9,880 bases of DNA, taken from NCBI GenBank assembly GCA_021299675.1, contig JAJTIF010000172.1, forward strand, positions 1 to 9,880, in the 5' to 3' direction. Below are positions 1-5,034 of this stretch, in pieces. Position 1 is the stretch's first letter, and every line of letters starts with the position of its first letter. The translations under genes were made by a program, and so were the position numbers. The notes beneath the pieces were generated by a model, which ran no database searches, had not been told where the DNA came from, and worked only from the letters and a program-made list of their open reading frames with translations. This DNA comes from Pseudomonadota bacterium. GTDB taxonomy: Bacteria > Bdellovibrionota > Bacteriovoracia > Bacteriovoracales > Bacteriovoracaceae.

Positions 1-97
1 CCTCATCCACCTGGGGCTTTTCGGTAGAAAAGTCTGCGTAGAGACGCTGGAGTTGAATCTTGCGGTAGGGGGAAGTGCTGGCCAAGATGAGTTTCAT
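1..97 (-). CDS. maf: Maf/YceF-type nucleoside triphosphate pyrophosphatase, N-terminal fragment
   Basis: Only the first 32 codons lie in the window; the gene continues past position 1. The translation begins MKLILASTSPYRK and reaches an Asp-Glu pair at residues 31-32, as in the Maf family opening, where the S-T-S-P-x-R loop binds the nucleotide phosphates and the later D-E belongs to the active site. Maf proteins hydrolyse non-canonical or modified nucleoside triphosphates to monophosphate and pyrophosphate in the cytoplasm. The STSPYR form is closer to the YceF subgroup (m7GTP in E. coli) than to YhdE, but too little is visible to settle specificity. The start ATG overlaps the stop of the upstream small gene in an ATGA, so the two are probably translationally coupled. 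Confidence 0.85.
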   Translation of the reverse strand, partial: MKLILASTSPYRKIQLQRLYADFSTEKPQVDE

Positions 98-426
98 TTA
101 TTGATCTTCTCCCAAATTTTAAGACACATAAACCGATCCTCTTTAAGGTCCAGCCACGGGAAGTCGAGAATGCGGTCGCGCGCGGGGTGGGAGTTGACGC
201 CGGCCTGCACGCAGCTCTTACAAAGTGTCATGGTATAGTATTTGCGATAAAAGCGCTGGATCACCGTTTTGCGCGCTTCCTTGTCATCGCGTGTTTCCTC
301 AAAACTCTGCACCAGTCGGCGCGCCAGTGCACTGAGCTGTTCGTTAAGCTGCTTGGAGCGGGGGTCATTGGGGTCGAGGCCCCAGTCGCTGGGGATGAGA
401 GGAGCTTGAGTCATGGCATAAAGCAT
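94..426 (-). CDS. Small cytoplasmic protein of unknown function, upstream of maf
   Basis: A 110-residue protein I do not recognise. It is charged and has no signal peptide or membrane segment. Residues 25-60 look helical and rich in Glu, Arg and Lys. A CxxC pair (C69, C72) and a further Cys (C101) could bind a metal, but this is speculation. Its stop shares ATGA with the start of the maf fragment, which supports a real two-gene operon. The start is uncertain: ATG codons at 426 and 414 (second giving MTQAPLIPSD) both lack a clear Shine-Dalgarno sequence. The start at 414 would leave more room for divergent promoters between this gene and the carbonic-anhydrase-like gene. Confidence 0.7.
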   Translation of the reverse strand: MLYAMTQAPLIPSDWGLDPNDPRSKQLNEQLSALARRLVQSFEETRDDKEARKTVIQRFYRKYYTMTLCKSCVQAGVNSHPARDRILDFPWLDLKEDRFMCLKIWEKINK

Positions 427-453
427 GCGATATTTAAAAAACTTTGTCGAGCC

Positions 454-459
454 AAGGAG
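454..459 (+). promoter_or_regulatory. Strong ribosome binding site fixing a GTG start
   Basis: AAGGAG lies 7 nt upstream of a GTG at 467. The open frame extends back to an ATG at 425, but that ATG has no Shine-Dalgarno sequence and would overlap the divergent gene. The GTG start also matches the usual N-terminus of the family, which begins shortly before the first hexapeptide turn. Confidence 0.8.
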
Positions 460-466
460 TGATTCA

Positions 467-1006
467 GTGATTCAGCGTTACCTCGAATGGTTGCCCACCT
501 TAGGTGAAAAAGTCTACCTTGCACCTGGAGTCCAACTCATCGGCCGGGCCCATCTGGCGAATCATGTCTCTCTTTGGCACAACGTGGTGGTGCGGGCCGA
601 TGTGAACACCATCACGATTGGTGAGAACAGTAACATCCAAGATCGGAGCATGCTGCACGTGACAGAACTCAATGCGCTTAAGATCGGAAAAAATGTGAGC
701 CTTGGTCACCACGTGGTCCTCCACGGCTGCACCATCGAGGACTCCTGTCTGATTGGCATGGGCGCGATTGTCTTAGATGGGGCCGTGATTGGTGAAAATT
801 CCGTAGTGGCGGCGGGCACTCTGGTTCCCCCGGGAAAGAAGTTTCCACCGAGAAGCATGATTATGGGGAACCCGGCTAAGCTGACTCGCGAACTCACGCC
901 CTCGGAAGCTCATGGTTATGCCAATCATTACCGTGCTTATTTAGGTTACAAAGATCAGTACCTGAAAATGCTAGAGAAAGATCAGTTGAGCTCGCTCTCA
1001 AGATAA
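467..1006 (+). CDS. Gamma-carbonic-anhydrase-type left-handed beta-helix protein (YrdA/PaaY-like)
   Basis: From the GTG at 467 the product is 179 residues, the normal size of bacterial YrdA/PaaY-type proteins. It is made of hexapeptide repeats (about residues 20-135) such as IGENSN, IGKNVS and IGENSV, which fold as a left-handed beta helix and assemble as a trimer. The metal-binding histidines of gamma carbonic anhydrases are present: H64 in SMLHVT, and H81 and H86 in GHHVVLHG. The C-terminal helix (about 143-170) packs against the helix in the family. Many members of this clade have weak or no carbonic anhydrase activity, and some act as thioesterases, so the exact reaction is open. The gene stands alone on the plus strand, and its last 25 bp overlap the convergent protease gene. 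Confidence 0.88.
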   Translation: MIQRYLEWLPTLGEKVYLAPGVQLIGRAHLANHVSLWHNVVVRADVNTITIGENSNIQDRSMLHVTELNALKIGKNVSLGHHVVLHGCTIEDSCLIGMGAIVLDGAVIGENSVVAAGTLVPPGKKFPPRSMIMGNPAKLTRELTPSEAHGYANHYRAYLGYKDQYLKMLEKDQLSSLSR

Positions 1007-1872
1007 ACCAGACCTTCTGGGTAAACTTGTTCGAGAGCACGGCGGCTTCGCTCTGAATAAAAATACATCGCAAACATGTCGGCGAAGTTTTCTTCCACAT
1101 GTGAGCTTGCGTAGTTCCCAGTGTGATTGCCGTAGAGAACTGTAAAGGGAGTATTCCTGTGCAGACTCTGAAACATTTCAGTTGATGAAAGGTCCATCCG
1201 AAGATTTCCGTTTTTGAGGAAGCGATCCACTGTGTGTCCCACTTCGTGCAAGATAAGATCTAATGTCCCATGCCCCTGATGAAGCGAATCGCCAGCGATG
1301 ATGGTGGGGTGTGATCCGATGGCTCCGGCACCAGGGACTCCCTCCCAGGTTTCACCTTCTTCCCAGCCCCGAGGAGTGACTCCACGCAGATGCGCCAACT
1401 GCGGGTGATTGGTCACTGACTGCGACACGAGATCGATCCCCTTATTTCTGTCTCTCAGTACATGGATGATTCGAACCGGTAACTTAGAGTAGGTATCAAG
1501 CACCTCATTAAGGGCCGACAACCGGATATGTGCAGGAAGATAACTAAAGCTTTCAGTTTCTTTTACACCCATCCAGGCGGCAAGCTTTAAAAGACTTTCT
1601 TCACTCCAGCCTCCTCCGAGCGTGAAGCGCTCGAGCAGATCCTTAAGGCGGACCTCAACATGGATAGGGAGTTCAGACTGACCCGATCGTAAGGGACGAG
1701 AGAGGCGGCGCCAGCGACTACGTAGATCTCTACTCTGCGAACCTTCTTCTGATTGTGAAATGGGTGTGGAGAGCATCACTTCCAGGGCATCTTGCTCTTC
1801 AATGGGCATGGGTGGTTTGATCGCCCAGGCATTGAGGGAAAGAGTAAGAGACAAAAAGAAGAAAAGTTTCAT
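982..1872 (-). CDS. Secreted zinc metalloprotease, anthrax lethal factor-like (ATLF) domain
   Basis: A 296-residue exported protein. Residues 1-17 form a Sec signal peptide with likely cleavage after AWA. The C-terminal half carries the ATLF catalytic pattern: a TPRGW / TWEGVPG stretch (166-180), then HEVGHTVD with H209 and H213 as zinc ligands and E210 as catalytic base. Y254 lies seven residues before E261 in an EENFAD block. The same Tyr-x6-Glu arrangement in anthrax lethal factor supplies the transition-state tyrosine (Y728) and the third zinc ligand (E735). All catalytic residues are therefore present. Substrate is unknown; related enzymes include toxins and Pro-Pro endopeptidases. AAGGTGG precedes the ATG. 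The 3' end overlaps the convergent gene by 25 bp. The small lipoprotein gene ends 70 bp upstream on the same strand, so co-transcription is possible. Confidence 0.85.
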   Translation of the reverse strand: MKLFFFLSLTLSLNAWAIKPPMPIEEQDALEVMLSTPISQSEEGSQSRDLRSRWRRLSRPLRSGQSELPIHVEVRLKDLLERFTLGGGWSEESLLKLAAWMGVKETESFSYLPAHIRLSALNEVLDTYSKLPVRIIHVLRDRNKGIDLVSQSVTNHPQLAHLRGVTPRGWEEGETWEGVPGAGAIGSHPTIIAGDSLHQGHGTLDLILHEVGHTVDRFLKNGNLRMDLSSTEMFQSLHRNTPFTVLYGNHTGNYASSHVEENFADMFAMYFYSERSRRALEQVYPEGLVYLESELN

Positions 1873-1890
1873 AAGGCCACCTTGATTGAC

Positions 1891-1905
1891 CCATAAAGCT
1901 TATGG
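1891..1905. repeat. Short perfect inverted repeat before the protease gene
   Basis: CCATAA and TTATGG are separated by AGC, between the lipoprotein stop (1943) and the protease start (1872). It could be a small 5' UTR hairpin or an operator half-site pair. No U-rich run follows it on the minus strand, so a terminator is unlikely. Confidence 0.35.
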
Positions 1906-1942
1906 CTTCTTTAGCTTCCAGCGAGTGGAGTGAGTAAAAATT

Positions 1943-2086
1943 TCAAGGTCCTAGTAGTTTTCCGCTTCCGAGAGCGATGTGATTGAGAGATGCGGTTTGA
2001 CGGTTCTGCGCGCGATCAAAATTCTTTCGAGTACTGGCGCAAGAGACGAAGCTTAAGAGAGCGATGATAAGGGCTAGTTTTTTCAT
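1943..2086 (-). CDS. Small lipoprotein A (47 aa), unknown function
   Basis: A 47-codon gene opening MKKLALIIAL, with a lysine n-region, a hydrophobic core (residues 4-14) and a lipobox ending FVSC at C16. Signal peptidase II would leave a mature lipoprotein of only 32 residues starting C-A-S. Alanine at +2 is compatible with Lol transport to the outer membrane. The mature part is polar and basic (STRKNFDRAQNRQ), ending GSGKLLGP, and has no recognised domain. Translation is well supported: AAGGAGGA ends 4 nt before the ATG, and a sigma-54-like promoter lies upstream. It resembles the small lipoprotein at 4248-4400 in size, the CAS start after cleavage, an A-x-N-x-Q segment (AQNRQ, AENNQ), and its upstream DNA. 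The two look like distant paralogues. Confidence 0.72.
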   Translation of the reverse strand: MKKLALIIALLSFVSCASTRKNFDRAQNRQTASLNHIALGSGKLLGP

Positions 2087-2117
2087 CTGGTCCTCCTTGG
2101 ACTCTTGGCCCTTTATA

Positions 2118-2134
2118 TCCAAGATACGTGCCAG
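2118..2134 (-). promoter_or_regulatory. Sigma-54-like -24/-12 promoter of small lipoprotein A
   Basis: On the minus strand this reads CTGGCACG-TATC-TTGGA. It matches the RpoN consensus (YTGGCACG-N4-TTGCW) everywhere except -12, where the C is G. The predicted transcript start is near 2107, giving a 21-nt leader that just contains the ribosome binding site. An identical 9-mer, ATTTAAAGC, lies just upstream here (2142-2150) and at the other lipoprotein gene. The non-consensus -12 base is the main reason for doubt. Confidence 0.6.
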
Positions 2135-2180
2135 TGAGGGAGCTTTAAATATTCATTATTTGAGAGAGGGTGAGGACAGA

Positions 2181-2205
2181 GTGCCCCCAGAGAGACTGGG
2201 GGCAC
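2181..2205. repeat. 25-bp perfect inverted repeat downstream of speA and upstream of lipoprotein A
   Basis: Arms GTGCCCCCAG and CTGGGGGCAC are perfect, with a 5-nt spacer (AGAGA); one further A-T pair extends the stem. Two roles fit. It begins 22 bp past the speA stop and could be the speA transcription terminator, although the minus-strand sequence after it (TCTGTCC) is not a good U-tract. It is also centred about 86 bp upstream of the predicted sigma-54-type start of lipoprotein A, where an enhancer-binding activator would sit. A similar 10-5-10 repeat lies at the same place upstream of lipoprotein B. Confidence 0.7.
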
Positions 2206-2226
2206 TTTAGGTCTAATACTGTGTAT

Positions 2227-4170
2227 TCAGCGCTTTAGATAGGTGTAGCCCTGGAGACAGTTTTCGTAGAAATCAGTCAGCGTCACACCTTCTCTGGGAC
2301 GAATTTTTCCTCGCTTCACCTGCTGATCAATGTTCTGCTTCATGGTCTGTGCCATGGTCTCAGGATTGTACTGTAGGGTCGCAAGGACTTGCTCTGAGCG
2401 ATTCCCTGGGATGATCTCCTCGATGTAAAAGTCCGTTGGATCGTCATCGTCGCAGAACACGTGCACTTCGTTTAAGCGTCCAAAGCAGTTATGCATATCA
2501 CCCATGATGTCCTGGTAGGCGCCGGTCATGAACAGACCGATGTAGTACTCATCACCCGTTTTAAAGGTGTGAAGAGGCACGGTCTGAGAGGGGCCGTCAG
2601 GAGAGAGGAAGCAGTCGACTTTTCCGTCAGAGTCACAAGTGATGTCGGCGACGGTCGCAAGCACTTCCGGGCGCTCGTTAAGTTTATGAATCGGAAGGAT
2701 GGGAAGAATCTGACCGATCCCCCAAGTATCCGGCGCACTCTGGAAAACAGAAAAATTACAAAGGTACTGCTGGGCCATCTGGTTTCGCAGCATCAGGATC
2801 TCATCGGAGGCGTACTCATCAATCTTGGAGAACTCCACCACCATGCGAGAGATTTTCCAGAAGATGGTTTCTACCTTCGCACGTTCCTCCAGCGAGAGAA
2901 CACCTAGCTTAAAGGCACTCTCAGTGTCTTCTTTGATCTTCAGTGCATCGGCGTAGACGTCTTGGTAGTTCTTGTCTGTGATCTCGCCACCGCGCTCACG
3001 GATGTTGCTCACGAGCACGTGCTCGTTGAGGACTTTCTCGGTTGCCAGGTCACTCTTTCCGATCTCGATGGTGCCGAACACGTTGGTCACCACGCACGAG
3101 TGGTGAGCGGTCACAAGCCTGCCTGATTCACTCACGATGTTTGGATGAGGCACGTCTTCGAGGTCACAAGTTTGCTTCAGGATATACACCACATCTTCTA
3201 CGTAATCTTTCAGCGTATAGTTGATGCTGGCCGTGCCATCGTAGTTCACTCCCACGCCACCGCCTACGTCGAAGTACTCTAGGCGCGCGCCCTCTTTGAC
3301 GAGCTTACAGAAAATGCGCGCGCCTTCTGTGATGGATTCTTTGATGGTGCGGATGTCGGGGATCTGCGAGCCGATGTGGTAGTGGAAAAGTTTGAGACAG
3401 TGCTCTTTGCCGTGGCTCTTCAAGAGCCTTGTGGCCTGAAGGACTTCCGGGATGGTGAGGCCAAACTTGGCGTAGTCACCGCTTGATCCGGCCCATTTAC
3501 CGCTACTCTTGGTGGCCAGTTTCGCACGGATTCCGATCATGGGCTCGACGCCGACTTTCTCGGAGAGCTCGAGAAGCTGCAGGAGTTCGGAGTACTTCTC
3601 AACCACCACGATCACTTTGCGACCCAGCTGGATTCCGAGCAGGGCCAGGCGCAAGAACTCTTCGTCCTTGTAGCCGTTGAGGATCGTCAGCGAGTTTTGG
3701 TTTACGTTCATGGCGAGAGCGGCCATGAGCTCTGGCTTGGAGCCAGCTTCAAGTCCATAGTTGAAGGGCGCGCCGGCATCGACGATCTCTTCCACCACTT
3801 CGCGCATCTGGTTGACCTTGATGGGGTAGACGCCCATGTATTGACCGTTGAAGCGAGCTTCTTCGATAACCGAGCGGAAGGTTTTGTTGATGTTGGCCAC
3901 TTGGGAGCGAAGGATGTCGTGGAAGCGGATCACTGATGGGAAAGGCAGACCTTTGGATTTGATCTCATCGATCACTTCCATCATGTTAATGCGTGGGCCT
4001 TTGGGATCTTTCTTGGGGAGTACACACAGGTCACCGGAGTTGTTGATGGCAAAGTAGCCCTCACCCCAGCGCGAAATTTGGTAAACTTCATCCGCGGCAT
4101 CGGTGGTCCATTCTTCAAAGGCATCGATGTTTTGAAAACGCGTATTTGCCTGTGTGTAGGTTTGCTTCAA
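2227..4170 (-). CDS. speA: Biosynthetic arginine decarboxylase (PLP-dependent)
   Basis: A 647-residue protein, close to the 658 of E. coli SpeA and collinear with it. It decarboxylates L-arginine to agmatine, the first step of the agmatine route to putrescine. The alanine-racemase-like barrel contains the PLP lysine K118 in YPIKVNQ, the EAGSKPEL block (141-148), HIGSQI (265-270) and the phosphate-binding DVGGGVGVNYDGT loop (301-313). The C-terminal beta domain has DITCDSDGK, whose C512 is the family catalytic cysteine, then the GAYQDIMGDMHN block. The start is TTG: a stop codon lies two codons upstream in frame, no ATG occurs before residue 63, and a purine-rich GGGGGAG sits 6 nt before it. 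No other polyamine gene is visible nearby. It has its own likely sigma-70 promoter. Confidence 0.97.
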   Translation of the reverse strand: MKQTYTQANTRFQNIDAFEEWTTDAADEVYQISRWGEGYFAINNSGDLCVLPKKDPKGPRINMMEVIDEIKSKGLPFPSVIRFHDILRSQVANINKTFRSVIEEARFNGQYMGVYPIKVNQMREVVEEIVDAGAPFNYGLEAGSKPELMAALAMNVNQNSLTILNGYKDEEFLRLALLGIQLGRKVIVVVEKYSELLQLLELSEKVGVEPMIGIRAKLATKSSGKWAGSSGDYAKFGLTIPEVLQATRLLKSHGKEHCLKLFHYHIGSQIPDIRTIKESITEGARIFCKLVKEGARLEYFDVGGGVGVNYDGTASINYTLKDYVEDVVYILKQTCDLEDVPHPNIVSESGRLVTAHHSCVVTNVFGTIEIGKSDLATEKVLNEHVLVSNIRERGGEITDKNYQDVYADALKIKEDTESAFKLGVLSLEERAKVETIFWKISRMVVEFSKIDEYASDEILMLRNQMAQQYLCNFSVFQSAPDTWGIGQILPILPIHKLNERPEVLATVADITCDSDGKVDCFLSPDGPSQTVPLHTFKTGDEYYIGLFMTGAYQDIMGDMHNCFGRLNEVHVFCDDDDPTDFYIEEIIPGNRSEQVLATLQYNPETMAQTMKQNIDQQVKRGKIRPREGVTLTDFYENCLQGYTYLKR

Positions 4171-4215
4171 GGCTCACTCCCCCTCAAAAAAAAGTCCGAT
4201 TTTGTATCGCACCTT

Positions 4216-4243
4216 TTTATAAGGGGAGTGATGCCTATGACAA
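4216..4243 (-). promoter_or_regulatory. Sigma-70-type promoter of speA
   Basis: On the minus strand, TTGTCA (4243-4238) is followed after 16 bp by TATAAA (4221-4216); each hexamer matches consensus at 5 of 6 bases. Transcription would start near 4209 and give a leader of about 39 nt. It begins only 5 bp past the stop of small lipoprotein B. Confidence 0.6.
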
Positions 4244-4247
4244 GTTG

Positions 4248-4400
4248 TTAATTTCTAAAACCGGCTGCGTGTGAAAGAATAAACTCCCTTTGCTCAGAGC
4301 TGTTGAGTTCTTGGTTATTTTCCGCTTGGGCGAGCTGACGATTAGGGCTGGCACAAGCGGTAAAAAGGGCGAGGGCGAGAAGTGTGTTGAGTAGTTTCAT
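4248..4400 (-). CDS. Small lipoprotein B (50 aa), unknown function
   Basis: A 50-codon gene beginning MKLLNTLLAL, with a hydrophobic core to residue 14 and a lipobox FTAC at C16, giving a mature lipoprotein of 35 residues starting C-A-S. Ala at +2 is compatible with outer-membrane sorting. The mature chain is hydrophilic (PNRQLAQAENNQELNSSEQ) and ends HAAGFRN; no domain is recognised. AAGGAGGA ends 4 nt before the ATG. It shares with small lipoprotein A the lipobox position, the CAS start, an A-x-N-x-Q segment, the leader CAAGGAGGAC-N3-ATGAAA and a sigma-54-like promoter. It stops 77 bp before speA on the same strand, so some read-through into speA is possible even though speA has its own promoter. 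Confidence 0.74.
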   Translation of the reverse strand: MKLLNTLLALALFTACASPNRQLAQAENNQELNSSEQREFILSHAAGFRN

Positions 4401-4406
4401 AAAGTC

Positions 4407-4448
4407 CTCCTTGAGTGGATGAGAGGGCTTCTTGCTCTCTCAAAGGAG
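4407..4448 (-). promoter_or_regulatory. 5' UTR stem-loop that can hide the lipoprotein B ribosome binding site
   Basis: In the predicted transcript, CTCCTTTGAG (4448-4439) can pair with CTCAAGGAG (4415-4407) as nine base pairs with one bulged U. The second arm contains AAGGAG, the Shine-Dalgarno core. An inner stem TGAGAG/CTCTCA (4442-4437 with 4425-4420) overlaps the outer one and competes or re-registers with it. A separate upstream hairpin, AGGAG-N7-CTCCT (4460-4444), uses the same CTCCT arm and would free the ribosome binding site. This is pairing by inspection only. Confidence 0.45.
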
Positions 4449-4473
4449 TGGTCATCTCCTCATAGAATTATGA

Positions 4474-4490
4474 TTCAAGTTCCGTGCCAA
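4474..4490 (-). promoter_or_regulatory. Sigma-54-like -24/-12 promoter of small lipoprotein B
   Basis: On the minus strand this reads TTGGCACG-GAAC-TTGAA. As at lipoprotein A, the -24 half is a perfect YTGGCACG and the -12 half is TTG followed by a non-consensus base, here A for C. The predicted start is near 4463, giving a leader of about 63 nt. The 9-mer ATTTAAAGC (4500-4508) precedes it. Agreement between two independent copies raises confidence. Confidence 0.6.
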
Positions 4491-4530
4491 GCTCAGATGG
4501 CTTTAAATTGATTCTCAGGGGACAAGATGC

Positions 4531-4555
4531 GTCCAAAACGGGGTGCGTTTGGGAC
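4531..4555. repeat. 25-bp inverted repeat upstream of lipoprotein B
   Basis: Arms GTCCAAAACG and CGTTTGGGAC pair at 9 of 10 positions around a 5-nt spacer (GGGTG). The geometry (10-5-10, outer GT...AC) equals that of the repeat at 2181-2205. It is centred about 80 bp upstream of the predicted sigma-54-type start of lipoprotein B, so an activator-binding site is plausible. It also lies 45 bp past the stop of the cNMP-binding gene, but it has no good U-tract. Confidence 0.55.
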
Positions 4556-4576
4556 CGCTGATTAAAAGCGACACTA

Positions 4577-4592
4577 GGGACCTTTGGGCCCC
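4577..4592 (-). terminator. Possible terminator after the cNMP-binding gene
   Basis: The minus-strand RNA can form GGGGCC-CAAA-GGUCCC, six pairs including one G-U that works only in the minus-strand transcript. It starts 8 bp after the stop codon. A UUUU run follows only after about 10 nt, so it would be a weak terminator. Confidence 0.35.
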
Positions 4593-4599
4593 ATATGAT

Positions 4600-5025
4600 T
4601 TATTTACTCAAGATTTGAAAATACTTAGTCTGTTGGGCCACATCCAAGGGCTTGATGGATTCAGCGGAGGCCTTCTTGATGCCTTTCTGGCGGATGACAT
4701 CGTCGAGTTTTCTGATTTTAGAAGACATCACATGGCCTAGAGTTCCCATCCAAGAGGGGAAGTTTTTACGAACCTCCTCGGCGGGGATTTTCATCAGTGT
4801 GGTGGGCTTGAGCGCGATGATGTCGGCGCCTCGTGGTTTGTCGTCAAAGAATGAGAGTTCCCCAATATACTCGCCTTCACCGAGGTAGGCGATGGGAGTG
4901 ACTTGCGAGCCCTTACGGATACACACTAAGAGCTCACCTGTTTCGATGATGTAGAGGTCATTTTCTTTATCTCCCTCCCGGCACAGAACCTGATCTTGCT
5001 TGAGTTTCACCTGTTCGTATTCCAT
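4600..5025 (-). CDS. Standalone cyclic-nucleotide-binding (Crp-type) domain protein
   Basis: A 141-residue protein consisting almost wholly of a cNMP-binding beta-roll (about 8-85) followed by helices. There is no helix-turn-helix or enzyme domain, so it is not a Crp-type transcription factor. The phosphate-binding cassette region reads GELSFFDDKPRGADI, with G55, E56 and R65 in place. The usual R-[ST]-A is R-G-A, so cAMP/cGMP specificity cannot be read and binding may be lost. The C-terminal tail (about 105-141) is lysine-rich and possibly disordered. An AGGAG ribosome binding site overlaps the stop of the SGNH-like gene, and only 9 bp separate the two, so they form one operon. A sensory or partner-binding role linked to that envelope protein is an inference. 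Confidence 0.82.
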   Translation of the reverse strand: MEYEQVKLKQDQVLCREGDKENDLYIIETGELLVCIRKGSQVTPIAYLGEGEYIGELSFFDDKPRGADIIALKPTTLMKIPAEEVRKNFPSWMGTLGHVMSSKIRKLDDVIRQKGIKKASAESIKPLDVAQQTKYFQILSK

Positions 5026-5034
5026 GAAGGACTC

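Noticed and set aside
425..466. Extended N-terminus of the carbonic-anhydrase-like protein from the ATG at 425.
   Set aside because: No Shine-Dalgarno sequence, overlap with the divergent gene, and residues beyond the family N-terminus; GTG at 467 has a strong one.
1008..1020. CCAGA-CCT-TCTGG as a terminator for the carbonic-anhydrase-like gene.
   Set aside because: Only five pairs, no U-tract, and it lies inside the convergent protease coding region.
2491..2907. Long plus-strand open frame opposite speA.
   Set aside because: It is antisense to a strongly conserved part of SpeA, has no ribosome binding site, and its product resembles no known protein; it is a shadow frame.
4452..4463. A three-codon leader ORF (ATG AGG AGA TGA, Met-Arg-Arg) in the lipoprotein B 5' UTR, tempting as an arginine-sensing leader near speA.
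   Set aside because: It starts at the predicted transcript start with no ribosome binding site, precedes the lipoprotein rather than speA, and a 12-bp match is easily chance. It overlaps the hairpin arm AGGAG, which explains its sequence better.
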